Assembly: GCA_934565655.1 (NCBI GenBank)
Contig: CAKTIE010000011.1
Coordinates: 1 to 64,000, forward strand
From: an uncultured Oscillospiraceae bacterium
GTDB lineage: Bacteria > Bacillota > Clostridia > Oscillospirales > Oscillospiraceae
Direction: 5' to 3'
DNA length: 64,000 nt
Part shown: one piece after another, positions 26,572 to 35,870 of the stretch
Position numbering within the stretch: position 1 is the stretch's first letter
Layout of the letters: each line of letters opens with the position of its first letter
The notes under the pieces: model-generated
The model's input: the letters and a program-made list of their open reading frames with translations, nothing else
Database searches by the model: none
Told to the model about the DNA's origin: nothing
Translations under genes and position numbers: made by a program

Positions 26572-26742
26572 AGCCAGCCCTCCTGTTTGTAATATTTCTG
26601 TATGCAAGGGCACAGTATAACACGGCCAATTCCGCAAAACAACCCCCTTTTCCGCTATATTTTCCCGAAAGGAAAGCCGGGGGAATTGTGCAAAATGATG
26701 CGCCGGATGATAAAAAACTGCGCCGCCGGGGAAAATCGTATA

Positions 26743-26774
26743 TTTTGTGAACGAACTTCGGATGTTTTGTGAAC
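26743..26774 (+). promoter_or_regulatory. Direct repeat upstream of the hsp20 promoter
   Basis: TTTTGTGAAC occurs at 26743-26752 and again at 26765-26774, exactly 22 bases apart (two helical turns), just upstream of the CIRCE element. The arrangement would suit a second regulator bound on one face of the DNA. The rest of the 380-base gap upstream of hsp20 holds the MATE promoter region and nothing else I recognise. Confidence 0.4.
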
Positions 26775-26775
26775 A

Positions 26776-26802
26776 TTAGCACTCCCTTATTGACAGTGCT
26801 AA
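26776..26802 (+). promoter_or_regulatory. CIRCE operator (HrcA site)
   Basis: TTAGCACTC - 9 bases - CAGTGCTAA. This is the standard 9-9-9 CIRCE inverted repeat with one mismatch in the right arm. HrcA binding here would repress hsp20 until heat shock. The repeat overlaps the -35 box of the promoter. Confidence 0.92.
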
Positions 26803-26817
26803 AATCGGCGTTATAAT
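26790..26817 (+). promoter_or_regulatory. Sigma-A promoter of hsp20
   Basis: TTGACA (26790-26795), 16-base spacer, TATAAT (26812-26817): consensus boxes. The -35 box lies in the spacer and right arm of CIRCE, so repressor and polymerase cannot bind together. The transcript would have a leader of about 125 bases. Confidence 0.88.
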
Positions 26818-26951
26818 AAAGGCGATCCTTGAGGGAGGGCAAAGAAAGCCCTCCGGAGATCAAAATTATATGTATCTGTCATGGTAACAGAGTTTCGCCG
26901 ACGGAAGGCCGTTACCCCTCTGCCGCGAAAAATGAATGGAGGTTATGACTT

Positions 26952-27392
26952 ATGTTGCCTAGCATTTTTGGTGAAAATCTGTTTGATGATTTCTTTTCTG
27001 ATCCTTTCGGCATGATGGTTCCTCAGGGCCGCGATCCGCTGTACGGCAAGCATGCCAAGAACCTGATGAAGACCGACGTCCGCGAGACGGAGGATTCCTA
27101 TGAGCTGGACATCGACCTGCCCGGCTTCAAGAAGGACGAGGTCAGCATTGACCTGAAGAACGGCTGCCTGACCATTCAGGCCACCAAGGGTCTGGACAAG
27201 AGCGAGAGCGACAAGAAGGGCAAGTACATCCGCCAGGAGCGTTATGCCGGCGCATGCAGCCGCAGCTTCTATGTGGGCGAGGATGTGGAGCCTGACCAGA
27301 TCAGCGCCAAGTTTGAAAGCGGCATCCTGCAGATCAGCGTGCCCAAGGCCGCCAAGAAGCTGCCGAAGAATTCGTCCATCTCGATCCAGTGA
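26952..27392 (+). CDS. hsp20: Hsp20/alpha-crystallin small heat-shock protein
   Basis: An ATP-independent holdase chaperone of 146 residues that binds unfolding proteins in the cytoplasm. The alpha-crystallin domain spans about residues 38-135 ('DVRETEDSYELDIDLPGFKK' to 'GILQISVPKA'). The N-terminal arm has the usual Phe/Asp-rich start (MLPSIFGENLFDDFF). The C-terminal extension ends 'SSISIQ', carrying the I-x-I motif used for oligomer assembly. 'GGAGGTTATGACTT' precedes the ATG. It is controlled by CIRCE and followed by its own terminator. Confidence 0.95.
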   Translation: MLPSIFGENLFDDFFSDPFGMMVPQGRDPLYGKHAKNLMKTDVRETEDSYELDIDLPGFKKDEVSIDLKNGCLTIQATKGLDKSESDKKGKYIRQERYAGACSRSFYVGEDVEPDQISAKFESGILQISVPKAAKKLPKNSSISIQ

Positions 27393-27410
27393 TCTTCCAC
27401 AGAACAGAGA

Positions 27411-27440
27411 AAGCGTCCAGCCTTTGGCTGGACGCTTTTT
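27411..27440 (+). terminator. Terminator of hsp20
   Basis: AAGCGTCCAGCC/GGCTGGACGCTT with TTT loop and a T-run. Confidence 0.92.
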
Positions 27441-27445
27441 GCGTG

Positions 27446-27477
27446 AAAAAAACGCCTCATCCAATGGATGAGGCGTT
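27446..27477 (-). terminator. Terminator of the tRNA-Ser pair
   Basis: On the minus strand AACGCCTCATCC/GGATGAGGCGTT is followed by seven T. It begins right at the encoded CCA end of the first tRNA-Ser. Confidence 0.85.
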
Positions 27478-27568
27478 GGCGCGGAAGGAGGGATTTGAAC
27501 CCTCGCGCCGCTTTTGACGGCCTACTCCCTTAGCAGGGGAGCCCCTTCGGCCACTTGGGTACTTCCGC
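27477..27568 (-). tRNA. tRNA-Ser (anticodon GCT)
   Basis: Acceptor stem GCGGAAG pairs with CTTCCGC; the anticodon loop CTGCTAA gives GCT (reads AGC/AGU). A long variable arm, as expected for serine, is followed by the T arm GAGGGTTCAAATCCCTC. The CCA end is encoded. Confidence 0.96.
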
Positions 27569-27582
27569 AGATATGAAATTTC

Positions 27583-27670
27583 TGGCGGAGAGAGTGGGAT
27601 TCGAACCCACGGATGCTTTCACATCGCCGGTTTTCAAGACCGGTGCTTTCGACCACTCAGCCATCTCTCC
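27583..27670 (-). tRNA. tRNA-Ser (anticodon TGA)
   Basis: Acceptor GGAGAGA pairs with TCTCTCC; the anticodon stem-loop ACCGGTCTTGAAAACCGG gives TGA (reads UCA and other UCN). A long variable arm and an encoded CCA are present. It lies 14 bases upstream of the GCT tRNA and is transcribed with it. Confidence 0.96.
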
Positions 27671-27847
27671 GTATGCGAAAATCCGTAGCAAGAACCCAGA
27701 CGCAGGTTATATCTTACCATGCTGCGGGCGTTTTGTCAACAAAAAGAAAGTGGCTCGATAAAAAAATAAAAAAATCGAAAATTAGGGGTTGCAAAATGGA
27801 AAATGATGTGCTATTATAAATAAGCTGTCTGACAGACAAGTGAATAT

Positions 27848-27924
27848 CCGGGTGTGGCGAAGTTTGGTATCGCGCTTGAATGGGGTTCAAGAGGCCTTGA
27901 GTTCGAATCTCAACACTCGGACCA
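27848..27924 (+). tRNA. tRNA-Pro (anticodon GGG)
   Basis: 77 bases with encoded CCA. The acceptor CCGGGTG pairs with CACTCGG (one G-U), the anticodon stem-loop CTTGAATGGGGTTCAAG gives GGG, and the T arm TTGAGTTCGAATCTCAA is perfect. It is divergent from the tRNA-Ser pair. Confidence 0.95.
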
Positions 27925-27961
27925 AAAATATCCTTACGCTTTGGCGTGGGGATATTTTTTT
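27925..27961 (+). terminator. Terminator of tRNA-Pro
   Basis: AATATCC..ACGC / GCGT..GGATATT stem followed by a T-run, directly after the CCA end. Confidence 0.88.
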
Positions 27962-27962
27962 G

Positions 27963-28038
27963 CTCCCGGTGCCGAGAACGCAAGACCTCTTGCATTAAAA
28001 TAAACGGCCTTGAGTTGGAATCTCAACACTCTGAGCCA
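27963..28038 (+). pseudogene. Decayed second copy of tRNA-Pro
   Basis: The 26 bases at 28006-28031 match the tRNA-Pro 3' half (27893-27918) at 25 positions, including T arm and acceptor strand. Further upstream 'CCCGGTGCCGAGAACGC' resembles the 5' half, but the anticodon arm is degenerate. It is either a decayed tandem duplicate or the attachment-site scar of a lost integrated element. Confidence 0.6.
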
Positions 28039-28105
28039 AAGAAACGTTTTCTGTAACGGAAGCACTTCTTTTTTTACATTTTCTGCGCCGACGCGGCGTT
28101 TCGGG

Positions 28106-28134
28106 TTGAAGAAGCGCCGCCTGCGTGGTATGAT
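28106..28134 (+). promoter_or_regulatory. Promoter of the 73-residue hypothetical gene
   Basis: TTGAAG (28106-28111), 17-base spacer, TATGAT (28129-28134). Confidence 0.45.
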
Positions 28135-28247
28135 AGGAGCCGGTAACGGATGAAAAGGGGACAGTCATGCGAAATGGCCCGGCGCATGCTGGGCATATAG
28201 ACACCCGCGCCCGGTTGGGAGCAGAACAGAAGAAGGAGCGATCAGAA

Positions 28248-28469
28248 ATGACGGAATATGAGATCATTATTGAATCTATGACGCCCTGCGGCGGTTCCAA
28301 ATACGCCAATAGGAGGATCATTGAGGCGGAGGTGGAAACACCGGAGGCCTATGTGGAGCAGCATAAGCGCTTCCCCATCCGGGACATCAGCAGAACGGAA
28401 AACGGCACCGTCATTACCACCGGCAATGAAAGCGGCTATATTGACCGCTACACCTTTACGGAAATATAA
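28248..28469 (+). CDS. Hypothetical protein, 73 residues
   Basis: Small soluble protein beginning MTEYEIIIESMTPCGGS. I do not recognise a family. It has one Cys, no membrane segment and an alternating pattern that suggests a small alpha/beta or beta-sheet fold. I chose the ATG at 28248 after GAAGGAGCG; the reading frame is open further upstream, but without a ribosome site. It has its own promoter and a terminator shared with fumC. Codon use resembles its neighbours, so it is probably real. Confidence 0.6.
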   Translation: MTEYEIIIESMTPCGGSKYANRRIIEAEVETPEAYVEQHKRFPIRDISRTENGTVITTGNESGYIDRYTFTEI

Positions 28470-28474
28470 AAAGC

Positions 28475-28504
28475 GCAGGCGCGGGAGAGCTTTCCCGCGC
28501 CTGC
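28475..28504. terminator. Bidirectional terminator between the hypothetical gene and fumC
   Basis: Perfect 12-bp stem GCAGGCGCGGGA/TCCCGCGCCTGC with a 6-base loop between converging genes. Confidence 0.8.
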
Positions 28505-28511
28505 ACGTTTG

Positions 28512-29870
<1,359 letters not shown>

Positions 29871-29882
29871 GGTGTCCTCCCC

Positions 29883-31055
29883 TCAGATACGCGCCACGCC
29901 GTCCTGACGGGCGGCCTCCGCCACGGCGGCGGCCACCGCGCCGCACAGCCGGGGATCAAAGGCGGCGGGCAGGATGTAGTCGGCGTTCAGATCTTCGTCC
30001 GGGACCAGACCGGCGATGGCCTGTGCCGCCGCCAGCTTCATGCCCTCCGTCACGTGGCTGGCCCGCACGTCCAGCGCGCCCCGGAACAGGCCGGGGAAGC
30101 AGGACACGTTGTTCACCTGATTGGGATAATCGCTGCGCCCGCTGGCCACCACCAGCGCGCCGCCCTCGTGGGCCTCCTCCGGGGTGATCTCCGGCGTGGG
30201 GTTGGCGCAGGCGAAAATGACGGCCTTGTCCGCCATGGTGCGCACCATCTCCGCCGTGACCAGACGGGGCGCGGAGAAGCCCAGAAATACGTCTGCTCCG
30301 GCCAGCGCGTCCGCCAGCTTCCCGGTCATGCGGTGGGAGTTGGTGCGTTCGCATACCGCCGCCATGTAGGGGTTCATGCCCTCCGTCACGCCGGGGCAGA
30401 GGATACCCTGCTTGTCGCACAGGGTGATGTCGGTGTATCCGGCGCTCAGCAGCAGGCGGCACACGGAGAGTCCCGCCGCGCCCGCGCCGTTGATGACGAT
30501 GCGGGCGGACTTGTCCTTTCCGGCCACCTTCAGGGCGTTGGTCAGGCCCGCCAGCACGATCACCGCCGTGCCGTGCTGATCATCGTGGAATACGGGAATG
30601 TCCACCGCCGCCTGCAGACGCTGCTCGATGTCAAAGCAGCGGGGCGCGGAGATATCCTCCAGATTGATGCCGCCGAAGCTGCCTGCCAGCAGGGCGATGG
30701 TGCGCACGATCTCGTCGGGATCCTTGGTGCGCAGGCACAGGGGAATGGCATCCACGCCGCCGAAGGCCTTGAACAGCACGCACTTGCCCTCCATCACCGG
30801 CATACCGGCCTCCGGGCCGATGTCGCCCAGGCCCAGCACGGCGGTGCCGTCGGTGACCACCGCCACGGTGTTCCAGCGGCGGGTCAGCTCGTAGCTCTTG
30901 CTGACGTCCTTCTGGATCTCCAGACAGGGCTGCGCCACACCGGGGGTGTAGGCCAGCGACAGCGCGTCGCGGCTGTCCACCGCCGCACGGGGCGCGATCT
31001 CCAGCTTGCCCCGCAGGGCATAGTGGAGCTTTAAGGATTCTTCTGCGTAATTCAT
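29883..31055 (-). CDS. NAD(P)-dependent malic enzyme
   Basis: Oxidative decarboxylation of malate to pyruvate and CO2; 390 residues, the short bacterial form without the phosphotransacetylase-like C-terminal domain. Seen: 'SLAYTPGVAQPCLEI' near the N terminus, the metal/substrate segment 'VFHDDQHGTAVIVLAGL' near residue 165 and the nucleotide-binding 'INGAGAAGLSVCRLLL' near 195. It is the first gene of the pair with fumC. Whether NAD or NADP is used cannot be told by eye. Confidence 0.95.
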   Translation of the reverse strand: MNYAEESLKLHYALRGKLEIAPRAAVDSRDALSLAYTPGVAQPCLEIQKDVSKSYELTRRWNTVAVVTDGTAVLGLGDIGPEAGMPVMEGKCVLFKAFGGVDAIPLCLRTKDPDEIVRTIALLAGSFGGINLEDISAPRCFDIEQRLQAAVDIPVFHDDQHGTAVIVLAGLTNALKVAGKDKSARIVINGAGAAGLSVCRLLLSAGYTDITLCDKQGILCPGVTEGMNPYMAAVCERTNSHRMTGKLADALAGADVFLGFSAPRLVTAEMVRTMADKAVIFACANPTPEITPEEAHEGGALVVASGRSDYPNQVNNVSCFPGLFRGALDVRASHVTEGMKLAAAQAIAGLVPDEDLNADYILPAAFDPRLCGAVAAAVAEAARQDGVARI

Positions 31056-31218
31056 ATGCTTTACCTGCCGATCTTGTCAGAAATGTAGATGATCGTTTAC
31101 CACAGCGTCGGCTTGCCTGCGCAGCGCGCTGTTTTCTGCGGTATAGTATACCATACCGGTCAGAAAAAGAGAAATAAAAATTTCCGCTGGCATGCGTGAC
31201 GCTGCCGGTGGAAAGCTA

Positions 31219-31250
31219 CAGGCGAGGCAGCCCTTCGGATGCCTCGCCTG
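31219..31250 (-). terminator. Terminator-like hairpin after the LysR gene
   Basis: CAGGCGAGGCA/TGCCTCGCCTG stem just downstream of the regulator's stop on the minus strand; weak T-run. Confidence 0.55.
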
Positions 31251-31256
31251 TGTGGT

Positions 31257-32120
31257 TCAGTTCTGGGAAATGCCGCCGTTGTACTGGCGCTTCAAAAAGG
31301 AGACAAATGTCCGGGCGGCTGTGTTGGCGGCGGGCAGCGTTTTGACCGCGATGCCAAGGCGGCGGGATACCGGCTTGTCCAGCGGGATGGCCCGCACCCG
31401 GCCCTCATAACCGGCCAGCGAGAAGGCGGACAGCACCGAAACGCCCAGACCGCCCGCCACCATGGACAGGATGGCGCCGTCGTCCGATGCCGTTACCGTC
31501 AGGCGCGGCGCGTCCGGCGGAAGCAAAGGCTCGATATACTGCTCCGGACTGGAGAGGAACGGCTCCTGCAGGAGACGCTCCAGAGAAATGGTCTCCTCCG
31601 TCCACGGGAAGTCCGGCGGCACCACCGCGACCAGCGGCGCGTCCGTCAGCGGCGTCCAGTGGAAGCCCTTGGCGCAGGCCTCGTCCACCAGAGCCAGCTG
31701 GATCTTGTCCTGCTCCAGTGCTTCGGCAAGCTCATTGGCCTGCACCAGAACATCTACCTTGATCTCCGGGTGCAGCTTGCGGAATTTGCCCAGCAGGTCC
31801 GGCAGACGGGCGCGGGCAATGCTGGCGAAGCAGCCGATCCGCAGACCGCGGCCGTACAGCTCGCCCTGTACCTCCGCCTCGCTCCGCAGGGCGTCGCAGG
31901 CACTGATCACCTGGTTGATATAGGGCAACAGATGCTCGCCCTCCTCCGATAAACGGACGCCGTGGCTGCTGCGGAGCAGCAGCGTGCAGCCCAGCTCCGC
32001 CTCCAGCTTGTTGACCAGATGGGTCATGGCGGACTGGGTATATCCCAGCTGCGCGGCGGCCTTGCCGAAGCTGCCGCATTGCACGGCGGTCAGCACGGCC
32101 CGCAGCTTGCTATCATCCAT
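31257..32120 (-). CDS. LysR-family transcriptional regulator next to brnQ
   Basis: A 287-residue LysR-type regulator: N-terminal winged helix-turn-helix ('GSFGKAAAQLGYTQSAMTHL', residues 17-36) and a periplasmic-binding-like effector domain from about residue 90. I chose the ATG at 32120 with GCGAGG upstream; an in-frame start 22 codons earlier lacks a site. It is divergent from brnQ across 273 bases, the usual arrangement for a LysR protein that controls its neighbour, so brnQ (or malic enzyme/fumC behind it) is the likely target. Effector unknown. Confidence 0.9.
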   Translation of the reverse strand: MDDSKLRAVLTAVQCGSFGKAAAQLGYTQSAMTHLVNKLEAELGCTLLLRSSHGVRLSEEGEHLLPYINQVISACDALRSEAEVQGELYGRGLRIGCFASIARARLPDLLGKFRKLHPEIKVDVLVQANELAEALEQDKIQLALVDEACAKGFHWTPLTDAPLVAVVPPDFPWTEETISLERLLQEPFLSSPEQYIEPLLPPDAPRLTVTASDDGAILSMVAGGLGVSVLSAFSLAGYEGRVRAIPLDKPVSRRLGIAVKTLPAANTAARTFVSFLKRQYNGGISQN

Positions 32121-32393
32121 AGGGAACCTCGCTTTCTGCGATTTATACAAAAATACTTTAATGTAATTATAAATATAGCACAACATACCGGCGGCTTCAA
32201 TGACAATTCTGTGAATTATCTGTCAATATTATGGTGAAATTTGTAAATTTTGTGAGAGCCATAAGTCTTTTTCATGACCCGATGAATTACGCTCAATTCT
32301 CAAGCCATGAAAAAAATGTTACTCTATATGAGCGAAATGCATGACACTGTGTTGATTTCGCGGAAGAGGAAAGCGTAGTGAGGAGAAAGGTAA

Positions 32394-33725
32394 ATGAGTA
32401 TGCAAAAGAAGAAGAGTACAGTCCGGGACGTGATCGTGATCGGTTTCGCACTGTTTTCCATGTTTTTCGGCGCGGGAAACGTGGTGTTTCCCCCGTATCT
32501 GGGTCTGGAAGCCGGCCCTGAGTGGCTGACCGGCTTTGCCACCTACTTTGTTGCCGACATCGGTCTGGCGCTGCTGGGCATGTTCGCCCTGCTGCGCGTG
32601 GGCAGCAGCGAGGCCGTGCTGCACCGCGTGGGCCGCGTGCCTGCCGAGATCCTGATGTGCGCCATCATCCTGTGCATCGGCCCCATGGTGGCCATTCCCC
32701 GTACCTCCGCCAGCACCTATGAGATGGCCATTGCGCCTAATATCTCCGGTGTGTCTCCGGTGGTGTTCTCCGTGATCTTCTTCGCGGTGATCCTGGCGCT
32801 GTGCATCAAGGAGTCCGCCGTGGTGGACATCGTGGGCAAGATCCTGACCCCGCTGCTGCTGGTGGGTCTGTTCGCCATCATCGTCAAGGGCGTCGTGACC
32901 CCGCTGGGTGATATTGCCGCTCTGCCTCAGATCAACAACGTAGCCGTCACCGGCATCAAGGCTGGCTATCAGACCATGGACGCGCTGGCCGCCCTGCCCT
33001 TCGGCATCATCGTGCTGCAGAGCGCCGCCAGCAAGGGCTACTCCGGCAAGAAGTCTACCCTCCGCATCGTAGGCGGCTCCGCGCTGCTGGCAGGCGTTCT
33101 GCTGCTGGCGGTGTATATGGGCCTTGCCTATCTGGGCGCCACCGTTTCCACCCAGTATACCGGCACCGAGATCGGCCGCGCTCAGCTGACCATGGCTATT
33201 GTCGAGGGCCTGATGGGCAAGGTGGGCATGGTGCTGTTCGGTGTGGTCGTGGGTCTGGCCTGCGTCACCACCGCTGTGGCCCTGACCAGCTCCGCCGCCG
33301 CGTATTTCTCCGAGCTGTGCCGCGGCAAGGTGCCCTATAAGGTATTTGTCATCGCCATCTGCGCCTTCAGTGCCGTGGTGTCCAACCTGGGGCTGGACCG
33401 CATCGTGGCGGTGGCCTCTCCCGTGCTGGATGTGGTGTACCCTCCCACGCTGGTGCTGATCTTCATCGCCCTGATCATTCCCCATGCCCCCGACCGTGTC
33501 AGCCGCTGCGCCGTTATCGGCGCGCTGATCACCAGCGTGCTGTGCACCCTGCATACCTACGGCGTGTCCCTGACCTTTGTGGAGTATCTGCCCCTGTACG
33601 GTCTGGGCCTGGCCTGGGTCGTTCCCGCCGTGGTGTTTGGCCTGATCGCCGCGCTGCCCGGTTTGCGCTCCCATTCCCGCTCCCGCTCGGGACAGACCTT
33701 CCACAGTCCCACCGAGGAGCATTGA
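32394..33725 (+). CDS. brnQ: Branched-chain amino acid transport system II carrier protein
   Basis: Cation-coupled importer for leucine, isoleucine and valine (LIVCS family); 443 residues with about twelve membrane segments. The start 'IGFALFSMFFGAGNVVFPPY' is the family hallmark. The ATG at 32394 follows GAGGAGAAAGG; another in-frame ATG sits two codons on. It is divergent from a LysR gene, which may control it. A terminator and a large repeat element follow. Confidence 0.95.
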   Translation: MSMQKKKSTVRDVIVIGFALFSMFFGAGNVVFPPYLGLEAGPEWLTGFATYFVADIGLALLGMFALLRVGSSEAVLHRVGRVPAEILMCAIILCIGPMVAIPRTSASTYEMAIAPNISGVSPVVFSVIFFAVILALCIKESAVVDIVGKILTPLLLVGLFAIIVKGVVTPLGDIAALPQINNVAVTGIKAGYQTMDALAALPFGIIVLQSAASKGYSGKKSTLRIVGGSALLAGVLLLAVYMGLAYLGATVSTQYTGTEIGRAQLTMAIVEGLMGKVGMVLFGVVVGLACVTTAVALTSSAAAYFSELCRGKVPYKVFVIAICAFSAVVSNLGLDRIVAVASPVLDVVYPPTLVLIFIALIIPHAPDRVSRCAVIGALITSVLCTLHTYGVSLTFVEYLPLYGLGLAWVVPAVVFGLIAALPGLRSHSRSRSGQTFHSPTEEH

Positions 33726-33753
33726 CAATAGCGGTAAAGCCGCCTCTCCTGAA

Positions 33754-33779
33754 ACAGGGCCGCCTTCGGGCGGCCCTGT
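33754..33779 (+). terminator. Terminator of brnQ
   Basis: ACAGGGCCGCC/GGCGGCCCTGT with a TTCG tetraloop, 28 bases after the stop. Confidence 0.85.
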
Positions 33780-33782
33780 AAA

Positions 33783-33973
33783 TTTGTCAAAAAGGGCATA
33801 GCCCTTTTTGACAAAATAGGACTCGCTCCGACCCGCGCTTTTCCACCCATAAATGGGCGAAAAAGCACTCTCTCCGCGCAAAGTATTTTTTGCCACGCAC
33901 ATGTCGCGGCAAAAAATGATCCAAATAGTTCGCCGCCATAGCGGGCGGCGAATTCTGCGAAGCTTTTTTGACA
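33783..33973. repeat. Structured repeat element C, copy 1
   Basis: About 190 bp matching 52562-52752. Four hairpins in order: TTGTCA..GGGC/GCCC..TGACAA, a CCCAT/ATGGG hairpin, TTTTTTGCC/GGCAAAAAA, and TTCGCCGCC/GGCGGCGAA. Conserved single-stranded links are 'CGCTCCGACCCG' and 'CTCTCTCCGCGCAAAGT'. Stem differences between copies are largely compensatory. No ORF. Together with flanking terminators it fills the 378-base brnQ-argF gap. Confidence 0.85.
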
Positions 33974-34025
33974 GACTGACAGGACCGCCGGAAAGCGATC
34001 CTGTTTTATAGTTTATAAATAGACA

Positions 34026-34064
34026 GCCCAAAGCCGCGGCGCAGAGGGTGCCGCGGCTTTGGGC
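34026..34064 (-). terminator. Terminator of argF
   Basis: Perfect 15-bp stem GCCCAAAGCCGCGGC/GCCGCGGCTTTGGGC, 40 bases after the argF stop. Confidence 0.8.
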
Positions 34065-34103
34065 GAAAGGAAATGAAAGAAGATAGCAGATTCAGGGCCG
34101 GGC

Positions 34104-35096
34104 TCAACCGGCCAGCGTGGCGGCCATGACCGCCTTGATGGTGTGCATGCGGTTTTCCGCCTCGTCAAAGACGATGGACTGGGGGCTTTCAAACACCTCG
34201 TCGGTGACCTCCATGGCGTCACGGCCGAAGGCCTCGCCCATCTCCTTGCCCACGATGGTCTTGTGGTCGTGGAAGGCGGGCAGGCAGTGCATGAACACGG
34301 CCTTGTCACCGGCCTGCGCCATCAGCTGAGCGTTGACCTGATAGGGGGCCAGATCGGTGATACGCTCCTTCCAGACCTCCACAGGCTCGCCCATGGAGAC
34401 CCACACATCGGTATAGATCACGTCGGCGTTCTGTACGGCCTGGGCGGGATCGGTGATGAAGGACAGCGTGGCGCCGGTCTCCATGGCGATGGCCTGGCAG
34501 GTGCCGATCAACTCGGGATCGGGGAAGTACTTCTCCGGCGCGCAGGCCACAAAGTGCATGCCCATCTTGGCGCAGCCCACCATCAGGGAGTTGCCCATGT
34601 TGTAGCGGGCGTCGCCCATGTACACCAGCTTCTTGCCCTTCAGACCGCCGCAGTGCTCCTGAATGGTCAGGAAGTCCGCCAGGATCTGGGTGGGATGGAA
34701 CTCGTTGGTCAGGCCGTTCCACACGGGAACGTTGGCATACTGGGCCAGCTCCTCCACGATGCTCTGGCCGAAGCCGCGGTACTCGATGCCGTCAAACATG
34801 CGGCTGAGAACACGGGCGGTGTCAGCGATGCTCTCCTTCTTGCCGATCTGGGAGCCGGTGGGGTCAAGGTAGGTGACGCCCATGCCCAGATCGTGGCCCG
34901 CCACCTCGAAGGCGCAGCGGGTACGGGTGCTGGTCTTTTCAAAGATCAGGGCGATGTTCTTGCCCTGGCACAGGGCGTGGGGGATACCGGCCTTTTTCTT
35001 GGCCTTCAGGTCAGCCGCCAGCTCCAGCAGATAGCTGATCTCCTCGGGGGTGAAGTCCAGCAGCTTCAGGAAATCCTTGTTTTTCAGACTGGTCAT
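34104..35096 (-). CDS. argF: Ornithine carbamoyltransferase
   Basis: Makes citrulline from ornithine and carbamoyl phosphate; 330 residues. The carbamoyl-phosphate motif 'STRTR' is near residue 56, 'DVWVSMGE' near 235 and the ornithine loop 'HCLPA' near 275. It is the last gene of the arg cluster, 33 bases after the permease gene. In an operon with argG and argH it points to synthesis, though this family also includes catabolic ArcB; no arcA or arcC is near. Confidence 0.95.
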   Translation of the reverse strand: MTSLKNKDFLKLLDFTPEEISYLLELAADLKAKKKAGIPHALCQGKNIALIFEKTSTRTRCAFEVAGHDLGMGVTYLDPTGSQIGKKESIADTARVLSRMFDGIEYRGFGQSIVEELAQYANVPVWNGLTNEFHPTQILADFLTIQEHCGGLKGKKLVYMGDARYNMGNSLMVGCAKMGMHFVACAPEKYFPDPELIGTCQAIAMETGATLSFITDPAQAVQNADVIYTDVWVSMGEPVEVWKERITDLAPYQVNAQLMAQAGDKAVFMHCLPAFHDHKTIVGKEMGEAFGRDAMEVTDEVFESPQSIVFDEAENRMHTIKAVMAATLAG

Positions 35097-35129
35097 GGGA
35101 GTGCTCCTTCCAAATAATAAGATAGGGCG

Positions 35130-35870
35130 TCAATGCCGGTCGCCCTTGTGCAGCTGCTTTTCCAACCGGTTCAGCAGCCACGTCAGCGCCACCACGATGA
35201 TGAGGTACGTCAGCGCTACCACCATCAGGGGATTGAATGCGTCGAAGGTGTTGTTGCGGATCAGGTTGCCCGCTCTCGTCAGATCCTGCACGGCCACATA
35301 ACCGGCCACGGCGGTCTCCTTCAGCAGGGCGATCATCTCGTTGCCGATGGCGGGCAGGATGTTCTTCATGGCCTGGGGCAGGATGACGTGTACGGTGGTC
35401 TGGATCCGGGACATGCCCAGGGACCGGCCCGCCTCCATCTGGCCCGCGTCCACCGCGCCGATGCCGCTGCGCATCAGCTCGGCCATATACGCGCCGGAGT
35501 TGATGCCGAAGGTGACGATGCCCACGGTGATGCCTCCGCTGACGCCGCTGGCGGACTTCATAATGACGAAGTAGAAGATCAGCAGCAGCACCACCACGGG
35601 GATGCCGCGGATGACGGTGGTGTAGATGTCGCACAGCGCGCACAGGGGCTTCATGGCGCGGCTTCCCTCGCCGCAGTATTTGATGATGGCCACCAGCGCG
35701 CCGATGACGATGCCGATGCACAGGGCGCCCAGCGTAATGATGGCGGTGTTGCGCAGACCGTCCACCAGCATCATATAGCGGTCGTCCTCCAGAAATGTGG
35801 AGGCCAGCTTGGCGCCCCAGTCGGTGAAGAATTGGCCGATGGCGGTAAACCAATTGGTAAAGATATTCAT
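35130..35870 (-). CDS. Amino-acid ABC transporter permease (HisM/ArtQ type)
   Basis: A 246-residue permease of the polar amino-acid importer family with about five membrane segments. The ATPase-docking loop 'MEAGRSLGMSRIQTTVHVIL' is typical of the His/Gln/Arg group. It lies inside the arginine cluster with the binding-protein gene upstream, so arginine or ornithine is the likely substrate. No ATPase gene is present in the cluster. A 540-base repeat-filled gap separates it from the binding-protein gene. Confidence 0.9.
   Translation of the reverse strand: MNIFTNWFTAIGQFFTDWGAKLASTFLEDDRYMMLVDGLRNTAIITLGALCIGIVIGALVAIIKYCGEGSRAMKPLCALCDIYTTVIRGIPVVVLLLIFYFVIMKSASGVSGGITVGIVTFGINSGAYMAELMRSGIGAVDAGQMEAGRSLGMSRIQTTVHVILPQAMKNILPAIGNEMIALLKETAVAGYVAVQDLTRAGNLIRNNTFDAFNPLMVVALTYLIIVVALTWLLNRLEKQLHKGDRH

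Noticed and set aside
32308-32382. Possible 24-codon leader peptide (MKKMLLYMSEMHDTVLISRK...) upstream of brnQ
   Set aside because: It contains Leu, Val and Ile, but has no ribosome site, no run of branched-chain codons at the end and no attenuator hairpin.
32319-34031. Minus-strand open frame of 570 codons over brnQ
   Set aside because: Antisense to a complete membrane transporter; polar low-complexity translation (His, Gly, Gln, Asp).
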